From positions 1 to 64,000 of the forward strand of contig KV918944.1 of NCBI GenBank assembly GCA_002049455.2: a DNA stretch of 64,000 nucleotides. Direction: 5' to 3'. This stretch comes from Porphyra umbilicalis. Taxonomy: Eukaryota; Rhodophyta; Bangiophyceae; Bangiales; Bangiaceae. Within the stretch, counting starts at the first letter, position 1, and each line of letters opens with the position of its first letter. The notes under the pieces are model-generated. The model did not search any database, was not told where the DNA came from, and worked only from the letters and a program-made list of their open reading frames with translations. The translations under genes were made by a program, and so were the position numbers. Positions 10,901 through 20,064 of this stretch are shown piece after piece.

Positions 10901-11973
10901 CAATGGCGGCGGCGGTGGGGTCGGAGGCGGCGACAGCAGCCACAGCAGAGGGTAGATGAGTTCTACGGGCGCCTTTTGCCGCGCGGGTGGCAGGAACGCC
11001 GATCAGGGCGCGCCAAGCGTCAGGGGACCCGACAGCACGGTGTCATCTGGTTCTATTTCTTAGTCTATCGACGTTGGGGTGGCGGCCACCGACACGGGCG
11101 CGCCGTCCGCGTTGAGTGTGCGGGACCACGACGTTGCTTTTTGCTGGACGACCTCAACTACCGCATCGCGCTGCCAGCGGAGCGGATACTGGAGCTGATT
11201 AAATGTGGCGCGTGACGGGCACTCGCCGAGTATGATCAGCTCCGCTCGGAGCGCGCGGGCGGGGCCGTGTTGCGGGGCTTTGAGGAGGGCGCCCTCACGT
11301 TTGAGCCAACGTACAAGCACGAGGTTCACGGGTTCGGCTATGACCGTGCGCCCGACGAGAACGGCACGCTCGTCGTCACGCGCACGCCCTTCTGGTGCGA
11401 CCGAGTCTTGTGGAGCAGCCGAGTGTCTGTGTTCTCCGAGAGCGTCGAACTCCAATCCTACTGGCGGCAAGAGGTGCTCGCGTCGGACCACAGGCCCGTC
11501 TCGGCGACTTTTGCGGTCGGCTTTGAGCGCGTCGACCACAACCGCCGCTCCGAGGTCCGCGGCGCCGTCCAGCGGGGGTTGACCAGGCGGGAGCCGCAGC
11601 TCGCACCCCGCATCCGTACCTCCCCAGCGTCGTTGGCGCTCGGGCCCGTGGCGTATGCATCGCCGTCTGAAGCGAGGGGAAGCTGCCGACGGTGGTGCGG
11701 TTGTGTGCGAGCCGCCTGGGGCCGTGGCTCCGCGTGTACCCACCGGGGGTGGCCGCGGCCAATCGGGGCGATGGCGACGGCGGCGCCGGCAGCGGCGGTG
11801 AAGACGGCGGCGGTGACGACGGCGTCGGTGACAGCCGCGTGGTGCGTGTTGGAGATCGGGAGGAGGGACTTCGGGCACGCACGGTCTTGACGGGGGACCG
11901 GATCAACGGGATCAAGCTTGGGCGGTCTGCGATTGACGGCGGCCCAATATTGATACGGGTTGATTCGGAGCCG

Positions 11974-12971
11974 GTGAGTCAGGGGGGTGGAATTCGGCTT
12001 CCAACGCACGACACCCCCCTGGCGGAGTGGACGGCAGCGCCCGGACGGAGGGGGTGGCCGCTGGTGCCGGGCGGATGGCGGGGAGGTCTGAGGGACAGTG
12101 ACACCGCTGACGACGGTGCACTGGGGACAGGAGGAGGGGGACCACTAGGCGCGGGGGGAGGGCGCCGGTGGTCGGTGGAAGGGGAGACGGGGGTCGGCAG
12201 GTCGCCCAGTGGCGGCTACCGGCGGCAGGCGGCGGGCGACCGACGTCGGTGAGGATGGCGGTAACCCGCAGGGCTGACGGGGTGGCAACCCGCGGGGCGG
12301 GCGTGTCGGCGGCCCGCGGGGCGGGCGTGTCGGCAGCCCGCGGGGCGGCGTGGCAGCAGCCCGCGGGGCGGGCGTGGCGGCAGCCCGCGGGGCGGGTGTG
12401 GCGGCAGCCCGCGGGGCGGGCGTGGCGGCAGCCTGCGGGGCGGGCGTGGCGACAGCCCGCCGGTCGGGCGTGGCGCGACGATGCCGCACCAGGGGGGCGC
12501 CCTGTGGGGGCGGAGGGGACAATTGGAGCCAGGCGGGGCTCTGGGTCGTGTTGGGAGGGGGAGGGGGACGGGGAGGAGCCGCCACAGGGGGCGTCTCTCC
12601 CCACCCCCCCCCTCCGACTGTATGCCCGCTCGGGGACGGGGCGAGTGGGGACTGCTTTGCTGTGCGTGGGAGAGGCTTGGGAGGACCGCGTGGCCCCGAT
12701 ATAGTGATGGGGGGAACGGTCGGGAGAGGCATGAGGGAGAAAAACAGGCATCCTTCGTTCTCACCGTTGTCGCGACCAAGCGGGGAGAGTGACGGGTCGG
12801 GGGTACGGCTAACCCCCTTCCTGGGCGTACTCAACAGTGCGTAATGGTGGCGACCAGGTCATGCAGGTAATGATTGCCCCCGGGCGAGGCGGTTACCCTT
12901 CATGTCGCCGCGACTCTTGACCTGGAATGTGTGTGGGCGGCTGTCCTGACGGCTGCGGAGGTGCCCCTCAG
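11974..12971 (+). other. Probable 998-bp intron of the OCRL-like gene
   Basis: A GTGAGT donor directly follows the codons for VDSEP, and the acceptor GTGCCCCTCAG is followed in phase by codons for RAARFVSANLL. The flanks together resemble the end of an ASH domain. The interior is repeat-rich and contains the 24-bp array at 12297-12475. Confidence 0.5.
12297..12475. repeat. 24-bp GC-rich tandem repeat (about 7 copies)
   Basis: The unit resembles CCCGCGGGGCGGGCGTGGCG plus four bases and repeats with small changes. Because 24 is divisible by three, all frames stay open and give PAGRAWRQ-type peptides, which should not be taken for a gene. Confidence 0.85.
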
Positions 12972-14093
12972 CGGGCGGCTCGCTTTGTGAGCGCCAACCT
13001 GTTGCGGAGACGGCGGCAACCGTTTGCCTGCCCAAAAACCATAACGCTCGCGCGGGTAACCATCGCCGGCGAGTACGCGGCGACGGCGCGCGGCTCGACG
13101 CTCTCGCTGCTCGGTGGCATCACTTCAAATTATGTGGATGCGGCCGGCGGGCCCGACGGCCTCCACCCGAGCGGTCCCTTTGGCCGCCGCGGCAGCATCG
13201 GGTGGGACCGGTTGGGCGGGAGCGACTGACGCGCCACCGCGCTCATGGGGGCCCGCCGCCACTGGCGGCGAGCGGTACCCGCTGCCACCGCAGCTGTGGC
13301 ACCTTGTCGACGCGCTGTTGCCGGCGGTGACGCCCGGGGACGCCTCCATTTGTCTCCGTGACGGCGGGGAGCTTGCGGTAGTGGCGGCGGTGCTCGCCGC
13401 CACCGACCGCGGGGAGCATGCGACGTTGGCGACCGCGCCAACCGCTGCACTCGGTCAGCGCTGCTGCGTTGGCTTGCATCCGTCCACGAGCCGGTCGTAC
13501 CGTACAGCTGCTACGACCGGGCGCCGGCGGCGGAGGCGGCGCGGGCGGTGGCAGTGGCGGCGGGGGTGGCGCGCTCCCCCGCCGCCGCACGCGGGGTGGT
13601 GGTGACCATGCCCCCCGTCCATGCCGACACCCTCACCTACGCGCTCGGCCTCCTGCGGCGGCTGGCGGGCCTCGAAGGCGGCGCTGGCGCGGCGGCCGCC
13701 GCCGCCTCCGCCGAGCCGACCGCCAACAAGGGGGACACCGCCGACGCGCTCGTCGAACGTTTTGGCGCGGTGCTCCTGTGGCCCCGCGGTGTGGGGCGTG
13801 CGCTCTTTTCTACGCCCGACGCGGACGGCGGCACGACTCCATTTGCAATCGCCTCCCCCGCGGCATGGTCGTGGCCGTTGGCGGCTTCGCCCTTCTTCGG
13901 TGGCGCCGCCGACTGGGGGGGGGAGGGCACCGACGACGACCCGGCGGCAGCGGCGGGCTGCTCGGCTGCCGCCGACCGGCCGCGGCGGGGCAGCACTGGG
14001 GAATCAGCCACCACCGACGCTGCCGAGCGCGTCGCCTTCTTGCGGCTGCTGCTGGACGCGACAGCCGACCCAGATCTGACGGTCGTGTGGTGA

Positions 14094-14584
14094 GCGGGGA
14101 CGAAGATGGGGGGGTCGGTATTGGGGAGGCCCGCGCAAAGGCAACAAGCACTCCAACCGTGCTCTTCCGGCGCCGTCCATCGCACACCAATTTTGTCAAC
14201 CAGGGGCCGCAGCCGGGAGCAGCAAGCAGCAGCAAGCGCGACAACGGCCTCCCGCCCAGGCCGGTGTCGGCGGAGGAGGCGCCAGCCGCGGTGCCCCTTC
14301 CGACACCTCCGGCGGCGGCGTCGGCGGCAGCAGCAGGTGCGGCAACGGTGGGCTACTGTCCGCGAAGGGCGCGCCAGTGCCGGAGTGGCAGCTCGACGCG
14401 CTGGCGCCCCGGATGAAGCCCTGTTGCGCTGCCTTCTAAAACGCATTGAAAGAGAAAGGAGGGATGGAGGTTCGCCTTGCGCAAGCCCGCGGGACGAGAA
14501 GTCGCCCGAAACATGACCCCCCATCTGACTTGCACACGCACAAACACTCGAGCTGAAAATGCCCTTCTGTCACTCCCTTGCTTG
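14094..14584. other. Intergenic stretch between two convergent genes
   Basis: Lies between the 3' ends of the OCRL-like gene (plus) and the E(z)-like gene (minus). Around 14,345-14,385 it holds a diverged copy of the repeat unit seen three times at 10.1-10.7 kb. No gene is apparent. Confidence 0.4.
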
Positions 14585-17446
14585 TCACTGAACCCACGAG
14601 TCAAGAGCATAGCCGTAGTCAAAAAAGACCTCCTCTCCGGCGCTCAAATCCCTCGCAGCGAACAGAGCGGCACGAATGGTCCCACCAATGCTCAGCAACT
14701 TCATCTCCAGGTTGGGCGAGTTGGAGCTGTGGTTGATGAACTTCGTCCGGCTTCCAACCCGAGTGGCGTCGACGATGGTTGTCTGCGACAGAGTGGCGAG
14801 ATAGCTCACCCCCAGGGCGTCGTAAGTACGACCGCGACGGTGCCCCTCCGCGGCGGTGACAATCTCCCCGACGTATTCACCCACAAAGTCGCCGGCCCCA
14901 GCTGCTTCGGCGACAAAGACGCCAAGCCCGTGGGCACGAGACACGCCGAGCACAAGGCGCACTCGGGCACCAACTTGCACTTGAATGTTGCGACAGCGTC
15001 TTACCGACGGCGGACTGTTCGTAGACGCACCTCCGCCACGCCCGGGCATGACACCCAGGTCGGTCGGGCGCGGCGACCGCATCAGGCGCCAATAGGCTCC
15101 AGTCGCGGCCGCAGTGGAGCGGGCCATGGGAGACTCTGAGGCAACTGATCCCGTGGTCAACCCGTCCACACCTGACGCGGGATGAAGGTGGGCACCGCAC
15201 ATCATGCACGCGTCTGGGTCGCACTCACGGTCCGCGGCAAAACAAGGGCACGAGTTCGTCTCACAGCGCGACGGCGAGGGACAAGAGCAGGATATGCGCC
15301 TGCTGCAAAACAGCGACCCATCCGTGGGCGCGCAGCCGTCGGCGGGGGTGGAGATGGAAGCCGCCTCGTCGGCATCCAGCACCACTGGCCCCCTCGACGC
15401 CCACCGGGTACGAGCACACCCGCACTGCTTCTCACAGGGTACGTCGCTTTCCACGCACCGGCAATTGGACCGTGTGCACGCCCCGACATGCCAGCACGGA
15501 ATGAAGGGCGGAGACTTCTTGACGACCGACTCTTGGCTGTTGTTGGGGAGGGACAGCACCGGGGGGTAGGACAGAGGAGCGTCTCGTCGGGGGGGTGGTC
15601 GCGGTGTCGTGGGCACCTCGCGCCAGGCGCCCGGCCAGCCCCAGTCCACCAGGTACTCGGCCACCCGGCGACATGTCGAGTTGGAAACGAAACGGGCCAT
15701 GCGGCACGTATCAAACGGCCCGACAATGCGAACTGCGGCGCGAAGGAGCTGGACGTCTTCGACGGCCCAGACCTCCGTGCGGCACCCGTGCACGAAAACA
15801 GCCGCGCGGCTGCGGAGGTCGAGTCGGCAGTCACGACAGGGTCCGGCCGCGACGCGAATTGCCGCATGCATGGCGCGGGCGCGGCGCGCACGGCCGCCAT
15901 CTGCCCCACCCACCAACGCCGAGCCTTGGGCGTTAAAGTCGCAATCGCCGCCATCCGCCGCTGTTTCCAGGCGGCGTGGATCCGATGGAAAAACGACGGG
16001 TGTCGACGGGAACGGCGCGACGAGCGCGTCACGCACAGGCGTGCCGTGAATACGGCAGCAGTACACAAAACAAAAACGACAGAACAATCGGAGAAACGCG
16101 TCACGGGGACGGTGCGCCGAGTCGAGCAGCCTTGGGGGTGCTGCGACGCCGACACGAGATGAACCAGCCGTTCCATTGCGTCGCAAAGGGTGGCATCCCA
16201 GCAGCGTGCCGAAGAGTGGGGACACGGAGGGGAAGGTAGCGCCCCCCGCAGCACGCACAGCCATCCTCACAGCGCGGGCAGCGGCGACGCCTGCACGTAG
16301 AGCATCTGCACAATGAGGGATAGTGCCGGGTTGCGACGCGCGCCCACGTCGGTCGAACGGACGCGGCCCCGTCAACGCGTCTACGTCAGACGGTGATTCC
16401 GGGGACTCTGCCAATGCACCCGCCGCCAACACTGCCGCGAGGCAGGCGCCGCCCGTTAGTTGTTGCAGAGAAGAGTGTTGGGCAGCGGCGTTCGTCCGGG
16501 CCCGCTGCACTTCCCGCGCGGCGGCGTTACGGGCGTCCGCCTGGTCAAGCATACGACGGACGGCAGACCGACGCACGCGGAGAAAACGACGCACGACACG
16601 GAGCACGACAGCGTCCGCACGCAGCACGGCCACAACAGCCACAAGAGCTTCTCGGTGCATGGCTCTGAGAGTACGGGCAGCAAGGGAGTAGCAGGCTTTC
16701 CCTGTCCTGCTCGCTTCGTCGCCGGATGTGTCGCTGCCGTCAGAGCCGGGCGTTGATGAGTCATTTTGCTCGTCGAGCAAACGCGCCGTCGAGCCCCTGA
16801 CACGAGGAGAACTCCCCACGTACGGGAGTACAAAAGCCTGGGAAGAGGCCTCCACTCGCCGCCACGACCGGCGGACAGACGTGTAGCTGGTCATCCGAGG
16901 GGGTGGTCGCACTGCGTGGAGCATGGTCGGCTGAACGGCCGTACGCTCCGTCACATCAACAAATGGGTTGATGGGCGGTTCGCTGCCGGATGATGCGATA
17001 GCAACAGCGGCACCTGCCCCCCCTGCCCCCGAATTCGGCGGCGAGGGAGGCTCCGTCAGGCGTGGTCTCTTGGGGTCTGGCGCCAGGGGCGCCGAAACAC
17101 AGCGGGCAGCCGGCGCAATGATGTCTTGGAGGGAGGCGGCGCACTCGACGGGCGGCGGAGCTGCGCCGCCACGAATCTGAAGATGCCGGTCGTGCTGTGC
17201 ACGGCGCACTGCCTCTCGGTTTGCTCTCATGACAGCTGCAGCAGCAGATCGGCGACGTCGCCGCGCCAGCCGAAACGTCCTGCGGACGATGCGCGGCACG
17301 ACCCGCGCTATCGCGCGACGGTCCCCGGTGCGCGCTCTCGCGATGTCAATGGCTTCTTCGCCGGGGTCGACGCTCGACGCACCGCCATCGGACGAAGATG
17401 CACGTGCGTGGTCGGGAGGGACATGCAGAGCGGCGGGGTAGGCCAT
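14585..17446 (-). CDS. E(z)-like histone H3K27 methyltransferase (PRC2 catalytic subunit)
   Basis: E(z) proteins are the catalytic subunits of Polycomb repressive complex 2 and methylate H3 lysine 27 in chromatin. The ATG at 17446 gives ~953 residues in one exon; the frame is open upstream but only from a GTG. The N-terminus is Arg-rich. A SANT-like segment lies at ~555-600 (WAVEDVQLLRAAVRIVG, then CRMARFVSNSTCRRVAEYL). The Cys-rich CXC region is at ~650-750 (CRCVESDVPCEKQCGCAR, then CSCPSPSRCETNSCPCFAA). The SET domain at ~825-950 carries GEYVGEIV, the cofactor/active-site FINHSSNSPN near 900, and GEEVFFDYGY near the C-terminus. CXC directly before SET is specific to the E(z) class. Key SET motifs are intact, so the enzyme is probably active. 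A Su(z)12-like gene lies ~5.4 kb away on the same strand. Confidence 0.93.
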   Translation of the reverse strand: MAYPAALHVPPDHARASSSDGGASSVDPGEEAIDIARARTGDRRAIARVVPRIVRRTFRLARRRRRSAAAAVMRANREAVRRAQHDRHLQIRGGAAPPPVECAASLQDIIAPAARCVSAPLAPDPKRPRLTEPPSPPNSGAGGAGAAVAIASSGSEPPINPFVDVTERTAVQPTMLHAVRPPPRMTSYTSVRRSWRRVEASSQAFVLPYVGSSPRVRGSTARLLDEQNDSSTPGSDGSDTSGDEASRTGKACYSLAARTLRAMHREALVAVVAVLRADAVVLRVVRRFLRVRRSAVRRMLDQADARNAAAREVQRARTNAAAQHSSLQQLTGGACLAAVLAAGALAESPESPSDVDALTGPRPFDRRGRASQPGTIPHCADALRAGVAAARAVRMAVRAAGGATFPSVSPLFGTLLGCHPLRRNGTAGSSRVGVAAPPRLLDSAHRPRDAFLRLFCRFCFVYCCRIHGTPVRDALVAPFPSTPVVFPSDPRRLETAADGGDCDFNAQGSALVGGADGGRARRARAMHAAIRVAAGPCRDCRLDLRSRAAVFVHGCRTEVWAVEDVQLLRAAVRIVGPFDTCRMARFVSNSTCRRVAEYLVDWGWPGAWREVPTTPRPPPRRDAPLSYPPVLSLPNNSQESVVKKSPPFIPCWHVGACTRSNCRCVESDVPCEKQCGCARTRWASRGPVVLDADEAASISTPADGCAPTDGSLFCSRRISCSCPSPSRCETNSCPCFAADRECDPDACMMCGAHLHPASGVDGLTTGSVASESPMARSTAAATGAYWRLMRSPRPTDLGVMPGRGGGASTNSPPSVRRCRNIQVQVGARVRLVLGVSRAHGLGVFVAEAAGAGDFVGEYVGEIVTAAEGHRRGRTYDALGVSYLATLSQTTIVDATRVGSRTKFINHSSNSPNLEMKLLSIGGTIRAALFAARDLSAGEEVFFDYGYALDSWVQ

Positions 17447-18422
17447 GTCTCTCTGAAAAGACAGCGGACCATGCAGAGGCAACGGTCCAAGACAGACCGG
17501 ACAACCACGGAAAACCGGCGGTCGACACACTGTAGGCCGTGTGAGCAGATGCCAGTGCGAGAGAAAGCCGCAGTCGAAAAGAACCAGGAGCACAGTGGGC
17601 GGACAACAAGCGACCAGTGGTTAGCACGCAGCTGACGGACGGCGCACAGCAGGCGAAAGCAGACAGCAGGTCTGCTCGGCGAGCAGGCGCCGGTGGCTGA
17701 GCGTGAAGCGGGTCGGTAACAAGCCTCCCATCAGCCAGGAACCGCGACTGGCAATGTGACATCCTGCCCGGGAGCGCCCGCTGGTCTCAAACACCCGCCG
17801 GTCGGTCTGCGAGCTCCCGCCAGTCACAACGCACCCGCCGGTCGATGAGCACGAGTCAAGGCTGACGACTCAGCAGTCCCTCCAGAGGCGCCCCAGATGG
17901 ACGGCTGACCCACGGAGATGAACGAGATAGACGACTGACGAGGGACAGGCTCGGAGACGACACCGCAGGAGCTCCAAGACCACTCGGAAGTCTCGCGCAA
18001 TGCCCTCGCTAACGGGCGCTGAGAGCATTTTTGCGCAGCACGGCCCACCCTTGTCCACTCATCGGTCGAGGACATTGCAAAATATTGCAAGTGGATGTGA
18101 CCTCGACGGGGAGTTACTCAGGATTGTTAGTCCACATGGCGCCTTGGCTCCCTTTCCCAACGCTCATGCAGCTGCGGCAAGACAGAGCCCACGCAACGAC
18201 ATCTCGTCCCGTTCGTCCTAGCTGATGACACGCGCGGCGGCGGTGGCGGCGGCCCACTGCCGGCGGTCGTGGTGGCGGCCGCGACGGCCGCATTGGCGAC
18301 CATGATAGCGGACGCGGTGGCGGCGGAGGAAGCTCCGGCTGCGGCGGCGGCGGCGGCGGCATTTGTGGTGGAGACGGAAGTGGAAGTGGCGGCGGCCGTG
18401 GTGGCGGCGGCCGCGTCATCGC
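17447..18422. other. Intergenic region upstream of the E(z)-like gene
   Basis: Contains repeated CCGCCGGTCGG-like words near 17,790-17,850 and a 16-bp palindrome TTGCAAAATATTGCAA near 18,075. From ~18,230 it becomes GGC-rich, leading into the Ala-rich ORF. No gene recognised; it probably holds the E(z)-like promoter. Confidence 0.35.
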
Positions 18423-20064
18423 ATGCTGCTTCGTCCGTCCCCAGCCCCCACCCCACCGCCCCTCTCCCTCACCAACCCCCATGTCCCCCCGCACCCGCCC
18501 CCCCTCCGATTGCTCCGAGTGCTGGGAGCGGCGGCGGCGGTGGTGGCGGCGGACGCTGGGGACGCAGCGCCGGCGGAGGCGACGCCGCGGGCAGGCCCCG
18601 CGGTAGCGGGAGCCGCTCCGGAGGCTGCGGCCCGGACAGCGGTGGCACGCCACGTTTCGTCCCCCATGGTGGCGGCGGCGGCGCCCACGGCGGCGACATC
18701 CTTGTTGGCGGCGTCCGCGACAGAGTCACAGTCGGCGGCGGTGGCGGCTGCGGTAGCGGTCAGAACGGCGACCGTCGCGCCGGTGGCGGCGCATCACAAC
18801 CAGGGGTTGGTGAGGATAAATCGTTAGAGGATATATCCGCACAGGATACTCGTATCCATCCGGGATATGGGCTGAGGCTGGAAGCTCGTAATGTACTCAA
18901 CTCGGAGGGAAAAGAGTAGAGCCGTCCTTATCGGAGCCCTTGTGCCAGAATAGACAGTACTCAGATCGGACTTGGGACACTCCGCTTTATCTGGTAAGAA
19001 TATCTGTAAAAGCGATAGCGGCAGTGGCGCCTTGATATTCATATGCAGGCGTGCAATAGAATCGTCAAACAAGCCACCTGTCCTATTCGTGCTAGCACAG
19101 TTAGTGCAGTCTCCCGAACTTTGGCCGATCCCGACGAGAAGAACTGTGCTGAACTAATGTACGGCAGTCATGCATTGGGACAGATACGAGCTCTCGGCCA
19201 ATCAGTAGTTGTGCGGACTGCAGGTTGTTCTTGCTCCCATGGTCCAGAATTGACAAGATTGCAATACGTATTACGACTGCTGATGCGAGGCTCTGAAATG
19301 GGGCCAGCCAGAACTGGTTCCAGCCTCCAGCACAGGTGTTTCTGACAGTCCTGCCGAGGGCACCGATGGCGACAGAGCCAGGGCAGTCGCCTCTCCGGCC
19401 GATCTTTCTTTGTTCCCCGTCCCGCTCGCGATGCCAGGAGAGTTGCGATCTTATCGAATGTCGCGATCGGATTTTATCCCAGATCGTTGCAAATGCTCAA
19501 TCCGATATGACTCGTGATCTCCTCCAGAAATTCTCATCTATTTCGTAACTGAGTTTTCGCTATTGTCATGAGCCCGGTATGCAATCATTATGTATTTCCA
19601 TGGATTATATCGGAGTACTGACGATTTCTCAGATTCCACCAATCCCTGATCACAACGTCAGAACCTCCACAGGCGTCACGACGCACGCCGCCGCGTCGGC
19701 GTCGACATCGGCTGACCCGGCGGCACGGCAGAGGATGGCGGCGGCGAGGGCGGTCGCGGCTACGACGTCGCCGTCGGCGGGGGCGATGTCCGCCGCGGCA
19801 TCGGCGGCGGTGACGACCGCCGTGCCGGTTGGAACGACGTCCGCCGCGGCAACGGCGGCGGCGACGACCACCCTGCCGTTTGGGACGACCGCGACCGGAA
19901 AGGTGCTGTCGCGGCACGCTCTGGGCCTCCCTCCGGGGGTGGCGCCTGCACCGCGAGTGCCAGCGGCGCCGCCGGCAGTCGTGGCAGCGCAGACGGCGGC
20001 GGCGGTTGCGTCGGCCGGCTCCGGGCCGCTAACGAAGCCCCACGATGCGCGCCCCTGCTGGTAG
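18423..20064 (+). pseudogene. Ala-rich hypothetical ORF interrupted by a hAT-type element
   Basis: Two plus-strand segments, 18423-18800 (ATG at 18423) and 19657-20064, encode similar Ala/Thr/Ser-rich protein (for example AAAVAVRTATVAPVAAHHN before the break and ARQRMAAARAVAATT after it). They are separated by an 848-bp element and one copy of its 8-bp target duplication. Removing these joins them at a codon boundary in the same frame, giving ~261 aa. The second half ends with VLSRHALGLPPGVAPAP and a TAG at 20062-20064. I do not recognise the protein. Ala-rich frames arise easily from GC-rich DNA, so the gene is uncertain, but frame continuity across the insertion supports a once-continuous coding sequence. 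Confidence 0.45.
18801..19648. mobile_element. 848-bp non-autonomous hAT-type transposon
   Basis: The ends are inverted: the left begins CAGGGGTTGGTG and the right, reverse complemented, begins CAGGGATTGGTG (11 of 12 match). A shared AAATCGT follows a few bases further in on both sides. It is flanked by an exact 8-bp direct repeat ATCACAAC (18793-18800 and 19649-19656). An 8-bp duplication with CAGGG-type ends is the hallmark of hAT elements. The interior is much lower in GC than the host sequence and has no transposase-length ORF. Confidence 0.85.

Larger units (their letters stand above)
11064..14093 (+). pseudogene. OCRL/INPP5B-like inositol polyphosphate 5-phosphatase with RhoGAP domain, 5'-incomplete and frame-broken
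   Basis: OCRL-type enzymes remove the 5-phosphate of PI(4,5)P2 and act in endosomal and Golgi traffic. An acceptor-like TTCTATTTCTTAG ends at 11063. Then come 5-phosphatase motifs in order: DLNYRI, EYDQLRSE, FEEGALTFEPTYKHEV, TPFWCDRVL and ASDHRPV. An ASH-like segment follows (SLALGPVAYASP, PWLRVYPPG, PILIRVDSEP). A 998-bp intron (11974-12971, GTGAGT..CAG) rejoins the likely last ASH strand (RFVSANLL). A RhoGAP-like domain spans ~13,270-14,093 (PLPPQLWHLVDALL, LLRWLASVHEPVVPYS, a variant NKGDTADALVERFG). The domain order is that of OCRL. Defects: frame changes near 11,140, 11,680, 13,230 and 13,460, an in-frame TGA at 11213-11215, and no visible N-terminal half of the phosphatase. Several frame changes fit one missing base, so part of the damage may be sequence error. 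Confidence 0.7.

Noticed and set aside
12145-12834. Minus-strand Pro/Arg ORFs over the 24-bp array
   Set aside because: Explained by the repeat, whose period is a multiple of three.
12902-12949. MSPRLLTWNVCGRLS, which resembles the TWNVNG start motif of inositol 5-phosphatases
   Set aside because: It lies downstream of the C-terminal half of the same domain, inside the probable intron, and is followed by a stop. The order is wrong and the match is short.
18972-19157. ICKSDSGSGALIF, faintly like the GDSGGP active-site motif of trypsin-type proteases
   Set aside because: It lies inside the 848-bp hAT element, lacks the consensus GDSGG and other catalytic blocks, and the ORF is only 61 codons.
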